A DNA stretch of 64,000 bases from Pomphorhynchus laevis (taxonomy: Eukaryota; Acanthocephala; Palaeacanthocephala; Echinorhynchida; Pomphorhynchidae), in the NCBI GenBank assembly GCA_012934845.2, contig WNNJ02001796.1, positions 121,328-185,327 of the forward strand, read 5' to 3'. The notes below the pieces were generated by a model that saw only the letters and a program-made list of their open reading frames with translations, made no database searches and had not been told where the DNA came from. The stretch's first letter is position 1, and the number at the start of each line of letters is the position of its first letter. The position numbers were made by a program, and so were the translations under genes. Below, one piece after another: positions 55,250 through 64,000 of the stretch.

Positions 55250-55530
55250 ATTCTTAAATCCGGAGTGACTCGCATATTCGCCTTTCAAATTTTCTTTGGA
55301 CAGATTAGATGACTTCAACATTATCAAAATCAATCTTGTGTTTTGTACTTAAGGCATGCTGAGCCACAGCTGAGTCGGCAGTAGAGTGTAGGGCTGAGCC
55401 ATGCTCTTTTACTTATGGTTTTTAAAAACCTACTAGTTTGTCCTATATAAAAGAGAACGCAATCAGGGCAGTTTATCCGATAAATTACTCCTTTTATCTC
55501 ATTGGTCCTTTTTACACTTAATCTGACCAC
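55250..55530 (-). pseudogene. Penelope-like GIY-YIG nuclease fragment
   Basis: Minus strand encodes KRTNEIKGVIYRINCPDCVL then FYIGQTSRFLKT (GIY-YIG core). After a frame change come AQHALSTKHKIDFDNVEVI and further residues. It lies head to head with the RT piece. Confidence 0.7.
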
Positions 55531-56220
55531 AATCACAAACTTCTCGTTTGATGGGGTTCTGTACAATCAGATATGGGGTGTTGCAATGGGTGCCCCGTTA
55601 GATCAGACATTGTCAGGTTTATTTATGAAAGACTTTGAGTTAACTACAATGGCCAAGTATATTATAAAACCAATATTTTGGCGTAGATACATAGATGATA
55701 TTTTTGTCATTTGGCCAGAAGGTAAAGATAGTGCTTCCCAGTTTATTGAGTTACTAAATGCCCGCCATCCTCGTATAAAATTAAATGTGACCTGGCCACG
55801 AATAACTGTCTTAGCTTTTTAGACTTGTTGATCAATGTATCGGATTTATCCAATGACGTGTTCCAAAAACCTAAAGAAACGGACTTATATCTACATTTGT
55901 CAAGTAGCCACAGTGTGCGTACAAAATTAGGAATCTATAAGGGATTCTGCCTCAGAGCCAACGGACTGTGTAGCACCCTGGATAAACGCAATTGTGAGCT
56001 TCATAGACTAATTTGTATTTTTAAGGATTTGGGATATCCTGAAAGTATGCTTTTTGATATATTAACGAAGGTTGTTGATAATCATGCTTCAATTCTGGTC
56101 GTTGGTCATGATAAGATGTCCCATTTTTTGACACTACCTGAGTGTGGATGGGTGTCAAAGCTCGTTAAAAATAGGGTGAGAAAGTTTATAATGGATTCTA
56201 ATTTGCCCATTAGTCATTGA
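55515..56220 (+). pseudogene. Penelope-like reverse transcriptase fragment
   Basis: Encodes FSFDGVLYNQIWGVAMGAPL (motif B), FWRRYIDDIFVIWP (motif C) and, after a frame break near 55820, DLYLHLSSSHSVRTKLGIYK through KNRVRKFIMDSNLPI. This is the C-terminal half of the RT; the nuclease that should follow is missing at this site. Confidence 0.75.
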
Positions 56221-56335
56221 AACGGAAGGTGCTCGGGGTCAATGTTAAATGATCAAAATTGAAATGGCAAGACGCCCTGCATTAGGTTGAAAAATTATTG
56301 AATTTTCGATTCCAGTTTGGAATCATCATCAGAAA
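56215..56335 (-). repeat. Penelope-like end repeat 2
   Basis: Begins cattgaaacggaaggtgctc like repeat 1. The hammerhead-like core has an extra atg (CTGATGATGATTCC). Confidence 0.7.
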
Positions 56336-56404
56336 TTGTAATTTGCTAGATTACAATTGTAATTTGCTAGATTACAATTTAATTATCTAGATTACAATTT
56401 GTAA
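56336..56404. repeat. Short repeats between end repeats
   Basis: Three imperfect units of (a/g)(t)ctagattacaattt between two oppositely oriented end repeats. Confidence 0.6.
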
Positions 56405-56515
56405 TTACAATTTCTGATGATGATTATAAACTGCAATCGAAAATTCAATAAATTTTCAACCTCATGCGTGGCGTCTTGCCATTTCAATTCTGATCATTGC
56501 CCATTATTCTTATCT
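56405..56515 (+). repeat. Penelope-like end repeat 3, inverted
   Basis: Inverted copy of repeats 1 and 2 (ctgatgatgattataaactg ... gccatttcaattctgatcatt). The hammerhead-like core is at 56414-56445. Confidence 0.7.
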
Positions 56516-57860
56516 ACAATGAACGCACTTCTAAATCAATTAGAATAATGACTAGTGTAAAAAAGAACCAATGAGATAAAAGGAGTAAGTTATCGGATAG
56601 ACGGCCTTGATTGCGTTTTCTATGCTCATTGATATTATATACAACACTACTGTTGTAATGAAAATAAAACCAAATGGCACATTTAAACTTAAAAGAAACA
56701 ATTAAAATTAAATTATCAACTAAGCATCAGTTGTATCCAACTGATGCAAAATCCATTTGTGGCAATTCATTTGTATAAAAGCTTCAATGACGTCTTGGGC
56801 GATAATACCACAGTGACATCGTTTTCATTTCATTTCTCTGATTACATAATTACAAAACGATCTTATACTTGACTGATTCTTTACATTTCCTTTGCAATTT
56901 TGGCTGTTTTTTCTTTTCGATTTAATAATTTCTCTGTACATATTTAGATTCATTGAACTACAATAAAGTGAGTGTCGAAAATATCAAGCAATATTTTGCA
57001 ATTATACAATTTGGATTTTACCTTAATGGGGGGGGCTTATCATTGCCGTATCCGAGTGTACATATACAAAAGAACTTAATTCTGTACTCAATCTACTTGC
57101 ATTTTTAATCTTAAAAATTTTTCATTATGGCGTTTCAAATCGATTTTGAATGCATATTTTGTCACATTCCGCAGTCACTAAAATGATGGCCTCTTTGTAT
57201 TGATCTCTTTATTGAAATCTATATACTACAGAAACAGGTAATCTAATATACTTATCTTCTCGTCAAGTAAATGGTTGCTTTCTATTATTTCTTACCAAAT
57301 TATGTGCTGACACTTGGTTTATTTTCTGATATTTGCTAAATATAAAAAGATAAAACTTAGACGCGCAGAAGTATTTTTCAATACAGAAGGAAGTGTTTTT
57401 TAGATACAAAAATGCACTTTTAGGGGTGCGCTGTTATCTGCGTTTATAGAGAAAATAAAGTAAAGATCAAAAATAAGTTCGGCATCAAGTAGAAGAAAAT
57501 AACATAAAAACCGATTATTACTAAACAAATGGATATTTTTCATGTTCTCATATTCATCTTCAGTAATTTGATTACCTATATATTTGCTACGAACTACTAT
57601 TAAATGCTTAAGAATACAGAAGGTACAAGTTGATATTAGCTTTGCAAATATTGTATTCAAATAAACAACTATTAGCTGCACGTATAATAATCGCAAATTA
57701 AATTCTAAAATATGTTATAATCTTATAATTGCCATTTATTTAAAACGATGTCCCATTTCAGTGATAAAGGTCGTTACAATCCGGTGTCGCTCGGATCGCA
57801 TTAGTTAGTCACTCTTCCATTATCGCTGGATTTCAGAATCAGGAAATGCAATTTCCTGAT
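56516..57860. other. Spacer without recognised gene
   Basis: 56520-56615 holds a further eroded Penelope-like piece (ccaatgagataaaaggagta ... gattgcgttttctatg, inverted relative to 55440-55510). The rest, including the open frame 57400-57696, shows nothing I recognise. Confidence 0.4.
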
Positions 57861-57861
57861 T

Positions 57862-58320
57862 CATAAAATAAACAAAACATAATAATGCTAAATCAAATTT
57901 AAATAATTAAGCAATAAAATTAAAAATTGTTTTTAGATTTTCTCTAATTTAAATCAAGTTAAAATAAAAAATTGTAATTAAAAAAGTCATTTTTATGAAT
58001 TGACTAATAAATAACAGACGTTGTATAAGATTAAGGATTATAGATCATCAGGAGGAACTGCTATGCTATCAGGTTTCGGCACATAATTCCATTACCCAAC
58101 ATAGCAGCTGGGCCAAATTCGTGCTAAGGACGTATTTCCCCGTATTAAATTTGATTATCTAATATCTTATTCTAATACAAAGTATATTATTTATTATCCA
58201 TCCATAAATATTTTCCGCTAATGATTTTAAATTTATTTTTAATATTACTGTTGATTTATATATTTTAATATTTTCTGTTTTATGATATTTTTATAGTAAC
58301 CTAGCATTTATAAAAATATC
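57862..58320 (-). mobile_element. Naiad 3' end, solo
   Basis: Minus orientation, from the cataataatgctaaatcaaa stretch to atttttatagtaacctag. Structural motif at 58055-58120: ctgctatg/catagcag is intact. In the GC helix one pair has changed from C-G to A-T (paired) and one is mismatched (ggcaca/tgggcc). More diverged than other copies. Confidence 0.75.
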
Positions 58321-58735
58321 TAAAATATATCATATACTCTATTATACTAAACTCTATTATTATACTAATATACTATATTATTATCTAATATATTATATAT
58401 ATTATATTATCAAAAATATCTAATATATTATCTAATATTTTCTATATTTAAATACTCTTTAAGTAAAGTTGCAAAGAGGAAAAAGTACTTTTTTAAATGG
58501 ACCACATTTATAATATATTTATATAATATATAATGGATAACATCTTAAATGTATTTTTTTTGAAATTAATAAATGTAATTAATGGAAATCTTTTAAAAAT
58601 AAATTAAATGTACTTTTATTTGAAATAATCAACCAAAACTCTATTAACATTTAAAATTAGTTTAACTTCATTGCACCTGTAAGCTGAATTTATTCTGGTT
58701 GTGGCACGACATTATCCTCACATGTATTGTTTCTA
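58321..58735. repeat. Low-complexity tract
   Basis: taatatattat-type units at 58330-58440, then AT-rich sequence without features. Confidence 0.6.
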
Positions 58736-58771
58736 TTCTTGATACAGCAGGACGCTACTAATCAGTCTGGG

Positions 58772-58922
58772 TGGGTTTCATCAGCTGCTAACTCAAACCA
58801 ACATTCCACGTTTCGACTCTTATAATCTGTTTACTCCGTACACTTAATGAGTTCGGATTCGAACTCATTAAGTCTGTATGAGCTTAGTTCATGATCAGCA
58901 GCTGATAAGGCCCATCAAATTA
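58772..58922. repeat. Inverted repeat with perfect 13-bp core
   Basis: An outer pair gggtttcatcagctgct / agcagctgataaggcccat encloses a perfect hairpin cttaatgagttcg/cgaactcattaag (loop gatt) near 58845-58874. In minus sense it has GAAAC and, 25 nt on, CTGATGA. Probably a Penelope-like end remnant. Confidence 0.55.
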
Positions 58923-58970
58923 GATAATGCATCTCAGTATTAAATACACTAATTTTACGAATTAGAATAT

Positions 58971-59133
58971 GAACATAAATATTGAAAATGTCGTGACCCT
59001 TTTTTCTACTTTAGAGCAGGGATGTTTTTCGCAATTGCTAAAATCAATTTCTACGGCCACGAAACGTCCTGCTATCGCCTTTAAATTAAATATTAACGTT
59101 ACAAAGTTAAACATTGAATGTCATCCAAGATGG
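58971..59133 (+). CDS. Exon-like open frame, unidentified
   Basis: ATG 58971 opens 54 codons encoding TLFSTLEQGCFSQLLKSIST, KRPAIAFKLN and VTKLNIECHPR. It ends at a textbook donor (agatg/gtaaga). The two other frames are closed. Joining to the nearest downstream acceptors gives a stop, so the partner exon was not found. It reads like host coding sequence, but I cannot name it. Confidence 0.25.
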
Positions 59134-62100
59134 TAAGAATTCCCTTGTCAACTCAGATTTGTTAACTTTATTAGAGTATCCATTAGACCAAGTGCTGTAT
59201 TATATTTTCAACCAAAATTTTATTTGGTTTAAATGAAAAATGTTAAATCGTCAGATAGGCTATTAAAACCTTATTTCGTATTGACTTAATGAATTTCTAT
59301 GTTGTTTTTGCATACAAACTTAAAATATTTTTGATTATAATTTAAATATTATTTGCTATCGTAATCTTTATCTATTTGGATTATTATTATTTTGAATAAT
59401 AAATTTTAAATGTTATTTGAATATTATTATTGAAATATTATTAAATTTTAAAATATTATTTGCTATCGTAATAACCATCTATTTAGGTTATTATTCTTTT
59501 GAATTATACATTTTCTAAAGAGTACAGTTCATGATTTATCTGTCTTTAGAATTTATTTTAATAAATTTTAATAAATATTAATAAATTATAATAAGTGAAA
59601 ATTAATTTATAAGAATTACCTTGTTTCCATAAAATATTATTCAGAAATTATTTGACAGAAAAAATATTCTCATTTTATTAAAAATATATTATTTTTCATA
59701 TTAAACATTCTTTAATAAATAAAATTTAAATTTTTTTTCACTAATTTGTACATTTCTATACATTTAATAAGAAATTAGGGGGAATTTTAGCAAATATTTA
59801 AACCTATCAAGTGACACTACACTAATTTAAATGAAATTTTAAAACGTTTGTTATCACTTAGTAATTAAATTAGAATGATGCATGTTGGTTTTATATAATT
59901 CTGTCAAATTGAAAGGTAATTCCAGGCAAATTATAATTAAATTTATTCTCAATATTTGAAGGAATAAATATGTTAGTCAGGAATTAAAATCAGTTATTTT
60001 TATTCCAGTAAGTCAAAATCTTAATATTCTGGAATAGAAACATTTCATTTCAATAAATTCGTGGTGATAACAGATTTGTTCTCTCGAAACATTGAGAATA
60101 AATTTAATTTCAATTTGCTAAGTATGACCTGGTAATTCAGCACCCTTTAATGTAAATATTACATTAAATTTACTTTAAGATATTTTCACTTTTAACCTTA
60201 TTTATAATTTAATTTGTTATCTATAAATTTATGTTAATATAATGTGTAGTCGAATTAAAGTGTTATAATTAATAATTATATAGTATTTTCTATTCTACTT
60301 TTTTAATTATTCGTTAAATTTATCAACTCGTTGGTCAAGATGGGAATTGCTAAGTTATAACAAATCATTACTATCAGTTTTTCTTATGACGAAACCTTAT
60401 ATTGTTTCACTTTGTAGTATTTCAAGTTCACCTTTATTTCTTCACTAGTTGGCTCTTTTTCCGAGAAAAATAGTATTATTTTTGAATTTTCGCCAATGCG
60501 ATTGGCGTCTTGAGTGTTTTGAGGGTTTTCTGTAATTTTTAGACTTTTATTTTTGTATACATATTAAAAAGCAATTGTGATAAATAATAAAGCATTAATA
60601 AATATTTGTATTTTAGGCGAATAAGCAAAGTCTGTGTAACATTTCACAGACATCACAAAACTTTTTGCACAAAGGTATTTTAAATTTATCCAAAACAAGT
60701 TTGTACTTGCTTTTTTATTGATTTTTTAAAAGCTATTAAGATTTTTATAAAGCTATTAAGCTATTTACGCTATTAAGCTATTTATAAAACTATAAAGCTA
60801 TTTTATAGAGCTACTATAAAGCTATTAAGATTTTTTTAAAGCTTTAAAATTTTTTATATACAAGTGAATATAATGTAATGTGGATAATCTGTATTATAAG
60901 TGTGTATCATGTGTATAATACACATTATATTTGTATAATATACATTATAATGTGTATAATACACACTATATGTTTATAATACACATTATTATGAACTGTC
61001 GATATAAGCAGATGATGATATTCGAAATACTAGGGTATCTTCGTAATAATGATCTATATTGATTTATAAAATAAATAAAACTGTTAATTTAATTTTTAAT
61101 TTATTAAAAATAATTTTTTATAATATTATAATAAATAAAGCCAAGTACATATTTCTATTAATATGCAAATCGTTTTGCATATGTAAAGTTCGGTCTATTT
61201 GCGACATTGTGATAGTATATTTCTGAGAACAATGCTCAATGAAGTACCAAAATTGCTTATGTTTATGCATCGTTCACTCTTTTTTGTCGCTCTATAGCTA
61301 GCAATTAGTATCTATATCATTAATACTGAAACAGTATTGATAAATAAAAATATCATAATAGCAAGAATATCTTGGGAGTATGCTACTTTTACTTTAATAG
61401 TAAACTATTGCTTAAATTCACTCAGGATTAATGAAAGAATATCAAGCTTTAAAATACGTATAATTCAGATACAAATTAATAAATTAACTAATGATTACAT
61501 ATCGTATATCGCTGTTAATTATCGTTAATCAATGATGCGTCATTAAATAAGTAGATTGTTTCTACACATACAAGTGAAAGATTGCTATACTTAGTATATT
61601 GCTATCATACTAGATTGCTTTCACGCAAACCCTTAATACAGGGGTTGCTTTAGGCTTTTAATTTTAATTAAAAATTAAAATTAAAAATTTAATTATAATT
61701 TAATTTTAATTAAAATTTGATTTGTCACTAATATTGTTAAGAATAAAAATTTAGAGCTTTTCTAGGATATAAACTGTAAAATTAAGGATTTTACTAAAAA
61801 TACAAACTTGAAATACAAATATTGCAATTTATTAATGAACATAAGTTGATCTGTTAAAATGTTGAGTTTCTAAAATTCAGCCCGTATGCTTTCAAAAATT
61901 TTAAACAAATTTTGACATTTTATAAAAAAATCAGTATTACTGATTTTTTTAACCAAAATAGCTAAATTTTATTCAAGCTATTTTCAAATAAAAACACTTT
62001 TCAAAGCAATCAAAATTGTAAGCTTTTTAAGAAAGTATTGCATACCCGAAATATGCATATCTCTGTAATTTGTGACAATTGAACTTCGCAGAGTACCGTC

Positions 62101-62315
62101 ATTCAAATAATGTCCAAAGTTGTCATCCGGCATAGTTAATTCAAAATCGTCTAATATATAATATTAATATAATATTTACTATAATAATTTAAAGTAATAA
62201 TATATGATGTCATTATGAAACGTTATTACTTTCTTTTATTGAAATAAAAACAGTTGAAGAAACTAAACATTTTCAAGTGTACACTTTTATAATTCGCAAA
62301 TATTTTAATTTTTAG
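59134..62315. other. 3.2-kb AT-rich stretch without recognised element
   Basis: Local repeats: gctattaagatttttataaa units at 60731-60850 and ataatacacattata units at 60895-60990. Possibly intronic, if 58971-59133 and 62316-62456 belong to one gene. Confidence 0.4.
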
Positions 62316-62456
62316 TTTGTTGATTGGGAACCTGGTGATCATGATCTTATTGATGGTCACGCTACTATTAATGACGTAGTATCTTTACAATTTAAATTAT
62401 ACAAGAAAACGAATAATAGCTACCGTAGGAAAATATGGGTAGTTAGCGTAACACAG
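62316..62456 (+). CDS. Orphan host exon, 47 codons
   Basis: Acceptor ttttaatttttag (ends 62315) and donor acacag/gtaaac (62457) flank exactly 141 bases. They are open in only one frame, encoding VDWEPGDHDLIDGHATINDV then VSLQFKLYKK and RRKIWVVSVTQ. Phase is 0 at both ends. Alternating hydrophobic residues suggest beta strands. The family is not recognised. Neighbouring exons lie outside what I can identify. Confidence 0.5.
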
Positions 62457-63210
62457 GTAAACATTGTGATTTTTCTTATGCATAAATTTATTAAAATAAC
62501 GGAAAACAAAATTTATTTATTCCATATTTCGGCGGTAAAACTTTATTTAATGAAACTGTATTCTTGTTTTCATTTTAAAATCAAAAGTACCTTACTAATC
62601 GCCTTTCTATAGTTGCTAAATGACAATAATTGAATAAGAATTCGTGTAAAATGAATGCTTTAAAATAAAGGATGTACAAAAATAATTATCTATAGAGATA
62701 TCATATGATATATTATAATATTATATTTTATAATATTTTAATGATTTTATTAGTTAGATTAATGAAGCGAGTTAAGTTTTTACAAATAGTAGGATTTTCA
62801 ATAGCTAACTATAATTTTTTCTGCAAGTATATTTGTCATGATGTTAATTTTAGCCATCGAAAATTCGATTTTACTCGCACCATTAACGTATAACAAATAA
62901 ATCGAAGAGTGAACAATCAAATTATAAAAATGAATTTTAAATTACAGTTTACAGTTCTCTCAAACACGATGTTATCAAAGTTGCTTTCGCGATCTTGAAA
63001 TTAATAATCTACATTAATAACAATAATCTACAGTTAAATATTAATTTACAAATTAATAGATTATAGATAAATAATTTAATTTAATAAATTAATAATTTGT
63101 TAAATTAATAGATTTATTAATAGATTATCATCAAATTAATTATTTAATAGATTAATTAAAAAACGATTAATCCAAATCGATTAATAAATAACATACAACT
63201 AAATTAAATA
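62457..63210. other. AT-rich stretch, no recognised feature
   Basis: Presumed intron or spacer; 63050-63215 is low-complexity ttaataaat sequence. Confidence 0.4.
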
Positions 63211-63214
63211 ATAA

Positions 63215-63910
63215 ACAATTAAATGAAAATGAAAATAATAAACAATTATAAAAGGAAAGATCAAATTAATAAAGATATGTATACAGATCTTTCTAAATTA
63301 AAGGATAACTATATAATAACAACTATTGATAAAGCTAGTAATAACTTTATCTTCATATGCAAAAAGCTTTATTATGATATACTAATGAAAGAGGTTAATT
63401 CTAATGATTTAAATGTAAATCCAACATATGAATGTAGTGAGTTGAGTTTTGAAACAATTATTACAAGTCACTGTTCTATAATGGATAAAAAGGTATAAAG
63501 GTTGAATTAGATAATAAAACTATACCTATATTATATTGGAATCCAAAATTACATAAAAATCCAATAAAACCTAGGTCATATGTAGTGCGTTTAAATGTAC
63601 ATTAAAACCACTTTCTGTCTATATGAATAAAATACTTAAAGTAATTAAAGCACATTTTAAAAAATACTGCAAGGTAATCGAAATTAATACTGGTATAAAA
63701 CACTACTTCAGTATTAATTCTACAAAAGAATTTTTAGAACAGACAAAAGGACAACTATTGATAAAGCTAGTAATAACTTTGTCTTTATATGCAAAAAGCT
63801 TTATTATGAGTTGAGTTAGTGAGTTAAGTTTTGAAACAATTATTACAAGTCACTGTTCTATAATGGATAAAAAGGTTATAAAGGTTGACTTAGATAATAA
63901 AACTTAATAT
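63215..63910 (+). mobile_element. Naiad RT fragment with internal duplication
   Basis: Encodes NYKRKDQINKDMYTDLSKLK, TTIDKASNNF, WNPKLHKNPIKP and, after a frame change, PLSVYMNKILKVIKAHFKKY and HYFSINSTKEFLE. At about 63750 the sequence jumps back and repeats the 63320-63525 stretch (acaactattgataaagctag ... gataataaaact) with a gap. It begins in low-complexity DNA, so it is truncated on both sides. Confidence 0.75.
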
Positions 63911-64000
63911 TATCATAATGTTATAATATTATATAATATTGTAACATATAATAATTATATATAATATAAAATTATATAAAAATAATTAAATAATATAATA
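63911..64000. repeat. (TAA/TA)-rich low-complexity tract at the window edge
   Basis: ataatattat-type sequence to the end of the window. Confidence 0.7.

Larger units (their letters stand above)
54947..56515. mobile_element. Rearranged Penelope-like element (inverted pieces with three end repeats)
   Basis: Pieces of one classical Penelope-like family in mixed orientation. An end repeat (54947-55066, minus sense) and a GIY-YIG nuclease piece (55250-55530, minus) come first. Then follow an RT piece (about 55515-56220, plus), a second end repeat (56215-56335, minus sense) and a third (56405-56510, plus sense). Tandem and inverted pseudo-LTR layouts of this kind are characteristic of Penelope-like insertions. 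Confidence 0.75.

Noticed and set aside
57400-57696. 98-codon minus-strand frame
   Set aside because: Composition follows local AT bias; no motif, splice site or repeat support.
58971-59133. Assignment of this frame to a DNA-clamp (HUS1/RAD1) protein
   Set aside because: Only a vague resemblance; not enough to name a family.
61337-61528. Open frames at 61337-61528 and 62705-62893
   Set aside because: Ile/Asn/Lys-rich translations typical of random AT-rich DNA.
1-64000. LTR retrotransposon or other capsid-bearing element
   Set aside because: No gag, protease, integrase or LTR pair was seen; the direct and inverted repeats belong to Penelope-like and LINE sequences.

Overview
The window is AT-rich DNA from an invertebrate animal. 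It has split host genes with very short introns (40-52 nt) next to kilobase-scale ones, a nuclear-type tRNA-His, and a very heavy load of non-LTR retroelements. I cannot name the species. No bacterial-style operon, CRISPR array or LTR element was seen.

Host genes. (1) The main gene is a type II TGF-beta/activin/BMP receptor serine/threonine kinase on the + strand, 24183-40651. Six exons join in frame to 525 codons: signal peptide, Cys-rich ectodomain, transmembrane helix and complete kinase. Introns 1, 2 and 5 are 3-8 kb and packed with repeats; introns 3 and 4 are 42 and 52 nt. (2) Two RAD50 exons on the - strand (20128-20353) are separated by a 50-nt intron and bracketed by retroelement ends. 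(3) tRNA-His(GUG) lies at 19646-19717. (4) A small four-exon gene at 9544-10283 carries two basic motifs like the RPA-binding motif of XPA, SMARCAL1 and ETAA1. (5) Orphan exon-like frames lie at 58971-59133 and 62316-62456.

Retroelements. 0-9.3 kb is a pile of LINEs: a minus-strand RT relic, a nearly intact two-ORF R1/Jockey-like element (1.09-4.94 kb), a second APE-type LINE (4.94-6.8 kb), and an R2/NeSL-like element with a restriction-like endonuclease (7.0-9.3 kb). Penelope-like elements with an N-terminal GIY-YIG nuclease, a CxC linker and a C-terminal RT (the Naiad arrangement) occur at 13.5-19.4, 42.8-45.9 and 63.2-63.9 kb. Their detached ends are scattered over more than fifteen sites. 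Classical Penelope-like elements (RT then C-terminal GIY-YIG) leave fragments at 53.2-53.9 and 54.9-56.5 kb, one beside (TA)n tracts. A second, decayed R1-like copy fills much of receptor intron 1. Further LINE relics lie at 21.0-23.5, 38.9-40.3, 41.3-42.7, 46.0, 47.6-48.2 and 50.8-51.7 kb.

The strongest candidate for something undescribed is a structured segment in the Naiad ends. It has two crossing helices (pseudoknot topology) followed by GAAAC, 21 nt and CTGATGA. Two unrelated inverted repeats at 46.5-48.5 kb keep the same GAAAC-22 nt-CTGAYGA order inside a stem that changes sequence but keeps pairing. This resembles a permuted hammerhead core, although Naiads are reported to lack canonical hammerheads.
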